Assembly (NCBI GenBank): GCA_016648135.1
Contig: JADDOH010008073.1
Location: 1 to 64,000 of the forward strand
Length of the DNA stretch: 64,000 bases
Origin: Agrypnia vestita
Taxonomy: Eukaryota > Arthropoda > Insecta > Trichoptera > Phryganeidae
Reading direction: 5' to 3'
Under the pieces are notes generated by a model, which did no database searches, was not told the origin of the DNA, and worked only from the letters and a program-made list of their open reading frames with translations. Below, piece by piece: positions 9,660 to 20,516 of this stretch. Position 1 is the stretch's first letter. Each line of letters opens with the position of its first letter. The translations under genes were made by a program, and so were the position numbers.

Positions 9660-9850
9660 ATTGGCCATAATGACATGACATGTTTGAAATTAATGAATTC
9701 AACCAATCAGAAGGCTCTAACGTAAACAAAACGTTAAGTTATTCACAATTACGAATAATGAGCTTTCTAATTGATTGAATTCATTAATTTCAAACCTGTC
9801 AAACACAAATCGTCAAAAAAACGGCGTCACAATGTTATATAATAACTGTC
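9660..9850. mobile_element. Inverted-repeat element, unclassified
   Basis: TTTGAAATTAATGAATTCAA (9688 on) recurs inverted as TTGAATTCATTAATTTCAAA (about 9776-9796), with a roughly 70-base spacer. This is MITE-like; boundaries and family are unknown. Confidence 0.5.
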
Positions 9851-9898
9851 AAGATACACGAAATAGCAGTATTGCTTAGTTCAGAATACGGATGACTA

Positions 9899-10382
9899 TA
9901 CAGGGTTATTTGGAAAACATTAATAACCTCGCAGGACTATATTTCCGCCTTGATTATGAGCCGAAAATGTTCAAGCTATCATGACCTAATATCAATAGTT
10001 ATGGAGATATGCGACATCAAAGTTTGCATTTTTTTTTTCAATATTTCTGACTCATTTTTTTTGTAAAACGTTGAACTATCATTACAGTAACTTATATCAA
10101 TTACGAAAAATTCATTCGTTTCAATACAAGTTAAATAAAATGATAAAAACGCTGAAAAATTTCCAATTGGAATGTTTTCCATTTTATTTGACTTTTATCA
10201 GAGGGAATGAATTTTTCATATTCAATATAGTAAGAAATGTTGAAAAAAAAATGTAAATTTGGATGTCGCATATCTCCATAACCATTGACATTAGGTCATA
10301 ATAGCTTGAACATTTTCGACTCATAAACAAGGCAGGAATATAGTCCTGCGAGGTTATTAATACTTTACAAATAACCCTGTAT
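9899..10382. mobile_element. TACAGGG foldback element, full copy
   Basis: A near-perfect palindrome of about 480 bp. The left arm begins TATACAGGGTTATTTGGAAA and the right arm ends TTACAAATAACCCTGTATA. Interior marks shared by the family are GCAGGACTATA, CATATCTCCATAACCAT (inverted on the left) and TTCCAATTGGAA near the centre. The TATA flanks suggest a TA target. It has no transposase ORF; short ORFs here are artefacts of the palindrome. Confidence 0.85.
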
Positions 10383-10439
10383 ATTAATGAATTTTGTTCC
10401 GTAAAAAACGGTATTCAGGGGAATTTTAATTAGTCTACT

Positions 10440-10905
10440 CAGCTTTCCGGGATTCATTCCTGGGTTTGGTCTTTTCTCGTCTATTTGACTGGACTATTGG
10501 AGAAAAAAGTAAGCAACTCACACACAGAGACGATGTCTACCGGGCTCTCGCGGTCACTGCCGGTAGGGACGCGGTCTACGATAAACAAATACAAAATGAC
10601 ATTGGCCCTTTCTCGTCTATTTGACTGGACTATCGGAGAAAAAAGTAAGCAACTCACACACAGAGATGATGTCTACCGGGCTCTCGCGGTCACTGCCGGT
10701 AGGGACGCGGTCTACGATAAACAAATACAAAATGACAAATATCATATACGAAGGCATTTCCTGGGTTTGGCCTTTTCCCGTCTATTTGACTGGACTATTG
10801 GAGAAAAAAGGAAGCAACTCACACGCAGAGACGATGTCTATCCAGCTCTCGTGGTCACTGCCGGTCTACGATAAACAAATACAAAATGACAAACAGCATA
10901 CACGA
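10440..10905. repeat. Three direct repeats, about 136-168 bp
   Basis: The unit with CGTCTATTTGACTGGACTAT begins near 10473, 10612 and 10779 and runs through CTCGCGGTCACTGCCGGT and ACGATAAACAAATACAAAAT. Units 2 and 3 are separated by an extra segment (AAATATCATATACGAAGGCA). The reading frames stay open across two units but match nothing I know, and the unit lengths are not all multiples of three. Confidence 0.85.
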
Positions 10906-11271
10906 AGGCACACCAAGCCACGTACGCGACTCTCCGAGCGACTCGAAGAACTGTCCGAGTCCACCGCGGGCTGCAGCTCCTGAGGCCATCGTCGAGCCGC
11001 TGAATTATTGAAGATCCTGGGAGGCGGCTCCTCGTCAGGTGTCCGCGAAGGTCGGAAACTCCAGCAGGTGTGCCATACGCCGGCGGCCACGTAGGCCGAC
11101 TGGACGTCTGCGGTGTGTACTTAAGTAATCGATACCGGAGCGTGTGGGGAAAGGCAGGGTGGTCACCACATGTGCGTCCCCCGTACGACAGTTTATTTAA
11201 AGCGACAAAGGTGTACGATTTAAATGAAAGACGGGATGCCTTGAAGGTCAAAATGGCAATATATATTTTTT
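10906..11271. other. GC-richer unassigned stretch
   Basis: Contains CpG-rich text (CCGAGCGACTCGAAG, GCCGGCGGCCACGTAGG) unlike its AT-rich flanks. ORFs on both strands are uninformative. It could be an old gene-derived or promoter segment; no exon was recognised. Confidence 0.3.
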
Positions 11272-11830
11272 TTTACTAAATTTATTTGGTAAATGTACAA
11301 ACTTAAGAGTGTATTCAATATAATATAATTAATACACATTTATATTACACGCTTACCCACTTTTAAATGAGAATTTATTCTCGTGTTTAAAAGTGGGGGC
11401 ATTGTCATACATGTATATATCTATTATTAATGAAATCGTTAGTGTAAGACATTAGATTAAATAAGTAAGATATAAACAAGGAAACATTAAATTAATTTAT
11501 AAAAATTAAAAATTAAGAAGGTATTGTAATAACATTTAAAAGTAAATATAGATTGTTTTTGATAAGATTTTTTCACTGCGTTATTATGATGGTTTTTTGT
11601 AGAAGATTTTTCAATTTAGTCTTGAATTTTCTATAATTTGTTTCCGTCTTCATTTCATTGGGAAGAGCATTAAAGGATGATACTCCTTGATAGGAGAAAT
11701 GGTGTTGGGCTGTGCTAGTATTACATTTAGGTAACAAAATATTTCCAGCTGATCTCGGTCTATTACTAAAACATCCAAATGTTCTATTATTGATATACAT
11801 TTTGTAAATTTGAAGTATCGCAAATTTTTT
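11272..11830 (-). pseudogene. CR1-like retrotransposon C-terminus with 3' UTR
   Basis: The minus-strand ORF 11800-11573 ends NRPRSAGNILLPKCNT, then HHFSYQGVSSFNALPNEMK and FKTKLKNLLQ. The pattern (open aromatic, x-G-x-x-x-FN-x-LP, FK-x-x-LK) is the very C-terminus of CR1/Jockey-type proteins. The 3' UTR contains a hairpin, CCCACTTTTAAACACGAG pairing with its inverse near 11358-11398, and ends in an A-rich tail at about 11272. Confidence 0.7.
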
Positions 11831-12189
11831 ATAGATTTAATTAATATTTAGGACGTTAAAAATGAAAAGTTTCCTTGTTGGGAATATTGAGGGTTTCCTC
11901 AAAATCACTTTGATAATTACTCTCTGAACTATTTCCACCGGTAGTATATTAGACTTAAAGGTTCCACCCTAGCCAACTATACCATACTGTTGTATGGACT
12001 GGGCAAACGCAAAGTATACCACCTTAAGCATGTTTATTGATAAGATATTTCGTAGCCTTGTGAATAGGTATATGAGTTTTCTCATCCTAGTGACTGTGGG
12101 ATATATTTGCTCTTTATATTGTATATGTAATATGTATTGGGGATATTGGAAGGTGGATGTCTTCGAACAGATTGACGCTGAATCCTGAA

Positions 12190-12975
12190 CAAACTGAAAT
12201 AATGTTGGACAGCAACGTCAAGGAGAGTACATCTTTTGGATGACACGCCGATGACTCTGCAGACGACGGACATCATAATCAAACCCTCGTCACAGGTAAA
12301 GCTCCAGGGAATCGACTTAGAGAAAGATCTAAGCCTTAGAAATCAGATTAACAAAGCTGTCAGCGCTGGTTTCTATGGTTTAAGACAGATCAAGTCTGTA
12401 AGAAAATGCCTTCCCCCGAACGCAGCAAGTCACTGATTAGTGCGTACGTCATCTCGCGGCTGGACTACTGTAACTCAATTTATGCAGGACGGCCTAGGAC
12501 TCAGGTCGACAGACTTAGGCAGTGATGAATGCTGCGGCGAGGCTAATATTCAAGGCATCAAAGCTCTCGCGGATATCCTCAATGCTGAAGCAGCCACATT
12601 GGCTTCGCCTGCCGGAGCGGATAAATTTCAAACTCTCTCTGATGGTGCACAAAAGTCTTCAAAGAAAAGCACCACAATATTTGATCGACCTCTGTATCCC
12701 AGATAATATCACTGGAAAACGGCTCACACTGCGGTCAGCTAAATCGGAGGCGCTCTGCAGGCTGGCAGTACCAAGGAGACCTGGAGCCACCAAGTTTGCG
12801 GAACGTGCTTTCTGGTTTGCGGGCCCAGCTGTGTGGAATCAGCTGCCTCCAGTGCTGCGATCTATGGAGAACCAGGAACACTTCAAGAAGAGCCTAAAAA
12901 CTCATTTTTTCGGGATGTCACACCTGTAAAGCGCCCTTGAAGCGTCTCTTACGCAAAAATGGCGCTACATAAATT
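12190..12975 (+). pseudogene. L2/CR1-like retrotransposon C-terminus
   Basis: Broken frames together read KLQGIDLEKDLSLRNQINKA, then FYGLRQIKSVRKCLP, the region with CNSIYAG-like codons near 12470, NAAARLIFK, HWLRLPERINFKLSLMVH and AERAFWFAGPAVWNQLPP, ending KTHFFGMSHL with a stop at 12929. This is the thumb and tail of an L2/CR1-type reverse transcriptase. Frameshifts occur near 12430 and 12520. The tail has GGCGCTACATAAATTAACAT and ATAAACAT repeats at 12951-12990, typical of this clade's 3' repeats. Confidence 0.85.
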
Positions 12976-12990
12976 AACATAAACATAAAC

Positions 12991-14075
12991 ATGCTTGTGT
13001 TGAAATCAATTGCCGCATTGAGCAAGCTCGTGCAACCTTTATCCGCATGAAAAATGAAGTCAGTGAGAAATGTAGAAACTTATATTACACGAAAAAAAAT
13101 CCTTTTTTTAAAAGAACACGCTTATGTGTATTTAATGTACTAAAAAGTAGCGTGGGCGCTTTCCCTCCATCAACAACAGAATTCTGTAATCTATATCATT
13201 TTCGTAAGTGCCCACCTTTTATATGGAGAGTGAGGCAAACATTTTTTGGCCGAAAATAATTTTTTTTCTTTTAAGTAAGTTCATTTAAATATCGTTGTGA
13301 TTTTTTTAAAAAAAAAATGGTGTATTTGTCATAGTTTTAATTATTCGCATTCGTCGTTGTTTTCATTTGTCTAGAGGACGACTAATAGAGAGAGATATGG
13401 TTTCCTATACACTGCGATCGATTTCTATAATGGAATTCCCAATTCCATAAAGAAATTAAATAGTATAGAACTGTTCAATAAACCGCTGAAGGGACTCGTG
13501 TTGGGGAGGAGATAACTGTTTGACAAGTCAATGTGCTTATATTTAATATGTGTGGCTACTTATTCTACTTTATTTCCTGTCCCATTGTACCAGCATACAA
13601 TTGCTGTCTGGGAACATTATATTTATATTTAATTTTAATTATTGTTATATTCATTGTTAAAAATATGTACTTTTTCCTATATATAATAATAAATATGTTT
13701 GAAACGGAAGTCGTTACACCGAAAATTCCTTTGCACAATGCGCTTCTGATCAGCCTGTCGTGATATCAATGTATGGTTGTCACAGTCCATCGATAACTTA
13801 TTTTGTTCGCGACTTGACTTCTTCGATCGGAGGGCGACACCGCCAGTTATGGATTATTTCCCCGTATTACCAGTGATACTCATCAAACATACATGCCCCC
13901 TCCCAGGCGGGTGGGCAACTGTAATTATCCCAAGCAGGGCTACCAAAATACTCAATCAAGAATTAGACAACGAGAATGCAAGTAATCGAAGTTTTCCGAA
14001 CAATCTAGAAGATTTTAGAAAAAACAGGAATATGCGAAATTATAGCAGAAGATTCGAGAGAATTTTAAAATGTTC
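12991..14075. other. Unassigned AT-rich stretch
   Basis: No recognised gene. An open frame at 13777-14090 has no match I know and runs into the foldback element at 14097, so it is probably fortuitous. Confidence 0.35.
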
Positions 14076-14310
14076 TCAGGTTTTCACGGCCGTTCAGAAT
14101 ATTCTGTGTGTAGGTATCTGGGATATTCTGATGCGTATATGTGACCTCTCTGGCCGACGTTTCGGATCCCATTGCAGGGTCCATCATCAGGGCTGGTGCG
14201 GACCCTGCAATGGGATCCGAAACGTCGGCCAGAGAGGTCACATATATACGGCAGAATATGCCAGAAAACTATACACAGAAGATCGAGAGAATTTGTCTTG
14301 AAAAAGGGGT
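14076..14310. mobile_element. Hammerhead-bearing foldback element
   Basis: Two inverted arms (14097-14192 and 14194-14282) with almost no spacer: GACCTCTCTGGCCGACGT in the left and ACGTCGGCCAGAGAGGTC in the right. The same arms appear singly or paired near 6.0-6.4, 27.25, 43.1 and 63.7 kb and match the terminal sequence of the Penelope-like remnant at 6000-6475. An outer GGTTTTCACGGCC at about 14079 marks the family edge. Confidence 0.8.
14143..14200 (-). ncRNA. Hammerhead ribozyme candidate
   Basis: Minus strand: CTGATGA (14190-14184), stem II GGACCC / GGGATCC with loop TGCAAT, GAAAC (14163-14159), then GTC. GCC before the core pairs with GGC after GTC (stem I). Stem III is the palindrome ACGT with no loop. 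The opposite arm on the plus strand has a degraded core (CTGGTGC). Confidence 0.65.
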
Positions 14311-14339
14311 CACCAAGTTGGTTTGCAAATGAATGAGGA

Positions 14340-14590
14340 AATTTTCTTACTTTCCAGTGCTTGTCTGGTTGGCGATTATTATCTTGCCTGCGGCTTCAGA
14401 TAAGTGGACTATGCATTTTGCCAAGCATTGCCTCAGATACTTCAGCCAGGATATCCTTGAAGGACCTCTTCTTCTCGCAATTTCCTCTCGCATGATGAGG
14501 TGCAGGATTCGGTACTTCTCTGGATGTCTCATCTCTTTCTCTCTCTCAACCACAATTATTCCACTGCTGGACATAGGCTTCTTCTAAAAC
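14340..14590 (-). pseudogene. Non-LTR retrotransposon C-terminal fragment
   Basis: Minus strand: EMRHPEKYRILHLIMREEIA, then GPSRISWLKYLRQCL. It is the same tail region as in 48115-48690 (RHPEKYEILHLMMQ, KKEDLMAEKLETVV). The A/T-rich flank and CACTGCTGGACATAGG (14562, inverse sense of the element) recur near 57985, marking the 3' region of this family. Confidence 0.75.
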
Positions 14591-14741
14591 CTTCTAGTAT
14601 TTTCTATCTTGGGCTATTTATTGCCATCTTCGACCCACAAGCTGGAAAATGTCATCTGTCCACCTTTTTTGTGGTCACTCCACTCTTCTTTTATTGATGT
14701 CTCGTAACATTACAAAAATATTGTTATTTCTAGATTTTAAA

Positions 14742-15240
14742 TTCCTTTCTTTTAACTCGTGGTGTCTGCTTGCTTGTTTCCTTGACGAAAAGACTTTGGA
14801 TCGATTTTTAACCCTTTTCCCGTGATCTTATCGAGCTGAAACTTTTGCAAGCAGACTCGTGGCGAGGATTAAGAAGATCTATCAAATTTTCGTTAAAAAA
14901 TAATAATAATTATAGTATTATTTTGGATTTTTCAAATTTTTCATGGTTTTTTCAAATTGGAATCATTACAAAAGCTACCAACGGCGGCCCGATAACGTCA
15001 CGGAATATTTAACGAATTTTGAAAATTTATGACAATTAGTTCACAGATGACAGCACACTTCGATTTTTTGGGAAGAAATCAAATAATAAAGATATATTTT
15101 TAGAGATTTCTGACATAGATATTTGTCTAGACATGTTTCATTTTCAGTCAATCAATTATTTAATTACGTGATGGTAAACTTAATTTACAAAGAAAGGGAG
15201 TAAAATAAAAACTTGGTTTTTATGTGTTAGTTTTTTAATA
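14742..15240. mobile_element. CTCCCTTTC-family element, copy A
   Basis: The left end resembles CCTTTCTTTTAACTCGTGG and the right end GAAAGGGAGTAAAATAAAAA, inverted with respect to each other. The inner landmark TCGATTTTTAACCCTTTTCC and the GGCGGCCCGATAACGTC block are shared with the copies at 44966 and 56561. No transposase is encoded; this is a non-autonomous DNA-transposon-like repeat of unknown superfamily. Confidence 0.75.
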
Positions 15241-15299
15241 ACTAAAACTTGTTGTTTCGACTATCAATAATAATAATATAATAACAATAGCCCTTGATC

Positions 15300-15660
15300 A
15301 GTTAGACTGTCACACCATGGCAGTTCCGTCTGTAAGCCTTTTGGCAAAGGCCTCCTCCAATTTCCTCCATTCCTCCCTATCTTTTGCTATTCTGGTCCAC
15401 GCGCCACCTGCTGTAGCCTTGATCCCATCCACCATCTTCTAGAAGGCCTGCCTCGTTTCCTTTTCTTGTCTCTTGTAAACCAATACATTATTGTTTTTGA
15501 CCATTTCTCTCTTCCCCTGATTGTATGTCCAGTCCATTTCCATTTAAGCCTTCTGATGGATACTTTAACATTATTCGTTTTTGTTTGTTCTTTGATTATT
15601 GAATTCCTTATTCTATCTATTTTCCCCAACATAATCCTCTTCATAGCATTTTGGCAAGAT
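15300..15660 (-). pseudogene. Non-LTR retrotransposon C-terminal fragment
   Basis: Minus strand: KIDRIRNSIIKEQTK, then IRRLKWKWTGHTIRG, KRKRGRPSRRWWMG. The WxGHxxR and GRPxxRW motifs mark the region after the reverse-transcriptase domain of RTE/R2-type elements. The frame breaks near 15390 and continues as an EEWRKLEEA-like tail to about 15315. Confidence 0.75.
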
Positions 15661-16000
15661 TCTAGCTTTCTTTCATGGGCTTCTTTCGATTATCAAGATA
15701 AGAAATATGTTATAAGATGACCAAAATATAGCCTAAACCAACTCATCATCCAGGGGAAATAAGTGGTAAAAGATGCGTAGGAAGACGCCACGTGGCCGCG
15801 TCTCTTGGGGGACTGGTACAAGCATAATAGAGGCGGTGAATAGAGTCGTAATCGCCTATATCATAGACGTATTATAAATATATACTAGGTACAAACCAAA
15901 ATATCTGCTACACAGAACGACAACACGAATTACTGTGAACATAGACGCACATTGCGGGAGTTGGTCTAGGGGTGTCCAAAATGTATAAATGTCCGCGCGA
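15661..16000. other. Unassigned
   Basis: No gene or clear repeat recognised. Confidence 0.4.
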
Positions 16001-16098
16001 TATATATATATATATATATATATATCTATATAATCTATATTATAATATATATCTTATATCTCTATATATATCTATATATATATCTAATCTATAATATA
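16001..16098. repeat. AT dinucleotide-rich microsatellite
   Basis: TATATA and TATCTATA runs immediately left of the foldback element that starts near 16108. Confidence 0.9.
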
Positions 16099-16107
16099 CT
16101 ATGGTGT

Positions 16108-16512
16108 GTGGTTCGTTTCTAACTACTTGGGGGAGGTACCCGCGTCCATTCTGGTCCTTCAGACCATTCCGTCTCCGGACGTTTCGAACAGATCTGCAAC
16201 TGTTCCCTTTCATGGCGCCTGGTCATAGCTGCTTCTCCAAAAAGCGTACAACCGTTTTGGGTCCCGGAGCGCACCGTCAAGTGAAGTTTGAAAAATTCTT
16301 TCTGCGTCCATGTGTTTGTGGAGGAGTGGGTTTCTCCCGGCGACGCGTTAATGGGTGGGTTTTGGCTCGGCTTCTGACCCAAACGTTGTACGCTTTTTTG
16401 GAGAACCAGCTCTCGACAAAGGCTCCCTGAAGATGAACATGAGATCTGTTCGAAACGTCGCAGACGACGGTCCTGAACCAGAATTTGACTCGGTTACCCC
16501 CAAATAGTTGAA
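16108..16512. mobile_element. Foldback element with hammerhead-like arms
   Basis: The left end TAACTACTTGGGGGAGGTAC is imperfectly inverted at the right end (GGTTACCCCCAAATAGTT). ACGTTTCGAACAGATCT at about 16178 is inverted as AGATCTGTTCGAAACGT at about 16443, and CTGGTCCTTCAG is also mirrored. The middle (16210-16400) contains CTTTTTGGAGAA versus TTCTCCAAAAAG mirror segments, so nearly the whole element folds. It is flanked on both sides by TA microsatellites. Confidence 0.75.
16418..16470 (+). ncRNA. Hammerhead-like motif, probably decayed
   Basis: CTGAAGA (16427-16433), a 5-bp stem II (GAACA / TGTTC) and GAAACGTC (16452 on). Stem I does not pair, so it is a relic or the motif is incomplete. 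Confidence 0.4.
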
Positions 16513-16544
16513 CTAACACATATTACCCGTGAAAGCCTTCGATT

Positions 16545-16576
16545 TAACATATATATATATATATATATAAGATATA

Positions 16577-16615
<39 letters not shown>
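16545..16615. repeat. TA microsatellite
   Basis: Long TA run interrupted by AAGATATATC; length is likely variable. Confidence 0.9.
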
Positions 16616-16617
<2 letters not shown>

Positions 16618-16724
16618 AATATTAATACAATAAATTATCCTGCTTATATTTGTATCTCTTTTACACGAATGCTGCGCTATGTGAAAGAAAGAGAAAACAT
16701 AGAATAAATACCGCAATTCGCTAC

Positions 16725-17058
16725 AACTTCATATGCATTCGTTATTAAAAATTATGTTTTATTGTCCTTTCTTATACGTGGTTATGAAAATAATTTATAT
16801 CCCTTTCTGACTGATACATTTAGTACGTAATAGAAGACAGCAGAAACTAGATGTCTCAGATTTGTTTTTTAGTGACTAGTCTACATATATTTACAACTTC
16901 ATATGCATTCGTTATTAAAAATTATGTTTTATTGTCCTTTCTTATTCGTGGTTATGAAAATAATTTCTTTCTGACTAATACATTTAGTACGTAATAGAAG
17001 ACAGCAGAAACTAGATGTCTCAGATTTGTTTTTTAGTGACTAGTCTACATATATTTAT
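16725..17058. repeat. Tandem duplication of about 166 bp
   Basis: Two adjacent copies, each from ACTTCATATGCATTCGTT to GACTAGTCTACATATATTTA. Copy 2 lacks about 5 bases (TATATCCC region) and has single-base changes. A recent local duplication without coding content. Confidence 0.9.
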
Positions 17059-17984
17059 AGTGCGTCTATGGCCAATATGGTCGCCTACAGATGGCACTAC
17101 ACGAAGAAGATTGTTTTAAGGCTGTCTTTTTCCGGTTGCACAACAGATGGCAACCCTATTCACGTGGCCTATAGAAAGGGTGAAAACATTTCTCACCGCT
17201 GAAGGATTATTTGCCACGATATTTTTACACTTCCGAATCATGCATTTTTAATGTTAATTATGCAGTTATTAACCGCTCGTATGCCGCGCAATTTCGCGCG
17301 CCATTGCTGTTTTTAGGCACTATTTTGTGATGGTTATATTCGTGTAAAAATCAACAATAATCGCAAAGAAGTTGCAGCTTCTGGTTTCTCAATATACAGA
17401 CTTCAATAATTACTTGTACAATAATTACTTGTTCATTAATTATGAAAATAAGTTAAGAAATTTACTGTCAGATATGTACGTAAGTATTTATCGAATAAAA
17501 CCATGGAAGCAATATCACTAAAGATATTGTATTTCAATATTTTTGTTCTAAATATATCAAAAAATATAAAAATACATAATTTAAACACTTTTTTATTTAA
17601 AAATAACACTTTTTTTAACAGATAAATATAACAATTAATGCGCGGTTCGAAGATGACATTTGGGGTGATTTTTTGTCCGGTTTTCGCGGCAAATGAGGTT
17701 ACTTGACAAATAGTTATTAGAACTAAGCATACACCAAGTCTAAAGGAGAAATACCAAATTAGCCTAACCGTCAAAAAATAAGAAAACTAATTAAATTTTT
17801 TTTAAATTCGAAACATTCTGTTTTTGGAAAACCTAAGAAGAGTTAACCATACTAGGGTACAAGTCTAGAGTACTCTAGCATGATAAACTGTAGAGTAGAG
17901 GTTTGAAAGGTGGTAGAAACATGGCAGAATATCCCAGAAAACTCAAACCAAAAGATTCTGAACGGCCGAATAAGAAAAATTTTA
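17059..17984. other. Unassigned AT-rich stretch
   Basis: No recognised exon or repeat, apart from a short piece at 17924-17968 (CAGAATATCCCAGAAAACT, GATTCTGAACGGCCG) that matches the end of the hammerhead foldback family. Confidence 0.45.
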
Positions 17985-18275
17985 CTCCCATTGGACAAAA
18001 AACTTTGGATCGATTTTTAACCCTTTTCCCGTGATCGAATCGAGCTGAAACTTTGCAGGAAGAATTGTGGCGACGATAAAAATGATCTAATAAATTTTCG
18101 TTAAAAAAAATTAATAATTATAGTATAATTTTGGATTTTTCGAAATTTTAATGGTTTTTTCAAATTGGAATTATTATAAATGAGTAATTGGCCCGACGCT
18201 TGTATACACACGAAACCTGATTCAAAACGACAGGGAGTATTTCAAAAACTTGGTTTTTATGGGTAAGTTTTTTTT
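17985..18275. mobile_element. CTCCCTTTC-family element, copy B
   Basis: Shares TTTACTCCCATTGGAC-like start, CGATTTTTAACCCTTTTCCC and the ACTTGGTTTTTATGGGTAAG end. The middle is shortened compared with copy A. Confidence 0.75.
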
Positions 18276-18509
18276 TTTTTTTTTTTAATAAACTGTAATC
18301 AGCTGGGAAGCGGCATATAAAGTAAATATACTCCCAATTAAAACTATATACAACGTCTGATAATCAAACTGAAGATAATGTTTCATCGAAATATGCGAAA
18401 ACATTTTGTACGTAATGAGCGTCTAATTTCGCAATGATTTTCCCATATTCCGAAACCGTTTATCTGATTCAAATTCGATTTGATTATTTCGACATAATAA
18501 AAATATTTT

Positions 18510-18975
18510 TAGTGTTGGTACCATTGTTGGTACACTGATGTATAGAAGTGAAGCCTGGAGCTGGAAAGAGAAGAAAGAAAATGGACTGAGTACGGTAGAG
18601 ATGACATAATTTAGAAGTATGTGTGGAAAATCCATTTATGATGAGCAAAAAATGAAGATATTAGGAAAAAATGTCAAGCAGATCTTAGCATAGTTAACAG
18701 AATGAAAAGAGGGTCGCTCAGATGGTTTGGGCATGTCGAGCGAATGAGCGAGGAAAGAATAGTATGAGAAACAAGTGTCATAGGCACCAGAAAAAGAGGA
18801 CGACCGACCAGATTAACCAGATACTGGAAGATGGTTCCGTTAGGAGCCCCAACAATCGTCGAGCACGTGCGCGAAGATGTATGAATGTGGATGAGGCGAG
18901 AGTTATGTGTCAGGACAGAAGAGTGTGGCGCTCTATCCTCTCTGACTATTCCCACGTTGAAACTGCGTGATGGTA
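18510..18975 (+). pseudogene. RTE-like retrotransposon C-terminus, decayed
   Basis: Pieces in changing frames: RGSLRWFGHVERMSEER, RTRKRGRP-like text near 18785, then DEARVMCQDRRVWRSILSDY and a stop near 18969. Several frameshifts are needed to join them. It is the same family as 8961-9622, 20870-21494, 29884-30262 and 49957-50500. Confidence 0.8.
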
Positions 18976-19335
18976 AATAAGTAAAAATATTTTTGGTCCT
19001 ATATTTTGGAATTAACAAGATTTTACTGTATGTATTACCTCATATTTTCCAAAAACTGATAGAGGTGTTTGACTCAAACATATACATAAATAACTATCAT
19101 TATAAGCTATGTTTCATTGATAGATTCAAGTTTATCTTACAATAAATTTATATTATCATTGTATTTTTTTATTCGGCGACATTTCCCGAAAGCTTTCATA
19201 GGCGCGCTATAAAAACACGCCGCTAGATGGCAGTGTAAACTCGCGATAGTAAATATTCCGTAAATTTTTTAAAACAGATCTCTGTAAACCAATAATCCTT
19301 ATCTTTTCGTAGCCATTGAGCGATCGGTTGTATTC

Positions 19336-19380
19336 TTAGAGTATATACAATCCATCCAATGGATTGTATATACTCTAAGG
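19336..19380. repeat. Perfect short palindrome
   Basis: CTTAGAGTATATACAATCCA is followed after a few bases by its exact reverse complement, giving 21-bp arms that form a strong hairpin. Confidence 0.9.
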
Positions 19381-19439
19381 TTGTATTGGTGTTGTATGTA
19401 CATAGTTTAATCTTTAAATTCTGTATTATAAACTTCGAT

Positions 19440-19930
19440 GACAGCTATTTCCGTAAAGCAAAGTATCAAGATACTTATTCATCGTTGTTCTTCTTATACT
19501 TTCCCATCCGCACATTTTTGATTTTAGTTTATATAATTTTTATTGTAAGATTTGAATCAATTTTTAAAAAAGTTTCATAAACATTATTTTTACATAGCGG
19601 TGACCGAGTATTCCACAGACATTCGTGATTCCTATAATAAGTCACGAAAAGTAATGTTTTGTCATCTCCCCAACGCGCCATATTTGTTTCATCTGTCGCG
19701 GACTGAGAAGATCGCATTGATAATGGATACTAGCCGCGAATGACATAAGCATGCTCATAATAAGCAAGCCTGTTCATGCTCAAAAGATACCCCTTCTCAT
19801 GGTGAATGACATTAGCACGCCCATAAATCAACCGGCGGTTGATTTTTGAGCGTGCCACTAATGAGCATGCTTATTATTAGCAATGTGCGTACTCACATGC
19901 CACTAATAAGTATGTGTATCAGTATCCTCT
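19440..19930 (-). mobile_element. Dispersed repeat with MADF-like coding segment, copy 1
   Basis: Matches 59955-60600 in inverted orientation. Contains many GCATGC-type hexamers and the palindrome AATCAACCGGCGGTTGATT (19826-19844). The coding part is 19717-19529 on the minus strand. No terminal repeats or target duplications were defined. Confidence 0.75.
19470..19717 (-). pseudogene. MADF/Myb-SANT-like domain fragment
   Basis: Minus-strand frame: MARWGDDKTLLFVTYYRNHE, CLWNTRSPLCKNNVYE, then DSNLTIK and, after a stop, IKNVRMG. The spacing W-x4-T-LL-x2-Y-x3-H/E-CLWN-x6-YK-x-N-x4-YE, followed by LTIK-x6-KIKN-x-R, is that of MADF-type DNA-binding domains, found in transcription factors and Harbinger-associated proteins. 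It lacks the ARNN residues present in the other copy, and an in-frame stop follows LTIKII. A relic or an exon followed by an intron; the family call is from pattern only. Confidence 0.5.
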
Positions 19931-20436
19931 TGTCGCATTTGTTTCAGACATTTAAACTGTTCTACCGATTCAAAGATTAGTCTCTCACGATGTCTGGCGA
20001 TAATGGTGGTGGTTACAATGATTCTGTGGTTACAAAAAAATTACACACATGATATATATACTTATATAACACCTAAAGTAATAGACACATCATAGAACTG
20101 GTAAAAATAATGAAGAAATATATCCACATATTCGTTAGACTGAGGAATATTTTAGGTAAAAAATTTATTTAAAATGTGTATTACGCCATTGTTCACTCTC
20201 TGCTCATATACGGCGTTATTGGATGGGGAGGTTCTTATAAAAAAAATATAAACTAAAAGAATGTGCGTAAAAAATATTTGTGTTGTTACGATGCAAAAAA
20301 TTAACACAAATATATAAAAAATTAACAAAAAAAATATATTTATTTGGAATATCATATTGAGGCTTGTAATACGGGCTTGCCAGGTAACTTTCCCCCGCTT
20401 TCTTCTTACCGGACAAGGCTAGGGAATGGTCTTTCG

Positions 20437-20516
20437 AGAAAGCTTGAACATTTTCGACTCTTAATCACGGCAGTCCTGCGAGGTTATTAATGTTTTCCAA
20501 ATAGCCCTGTATATGA
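20437..20516. mobile_element. Fragment of the TACAGGG foldback family
   Basis: AGCTTGAACATTTTCGACTC, then CCTGCGAGGTTATTAATG and CCCTGTATA: the right end only. Confidence 0.75.

Noticed and set aside
11000..11060. Hammerhead motif (minus-strand CTGACGAGGAGCC)
   Set aside because: A core-like CTGACGA is present but no GAAA follows stem II at the right distance.
13777..14301. 174-codon open frame as a gene
   Set aside because: Its C-terminal third is translated from the hammerhead foldback arms, and the rest has no recognisable domain.
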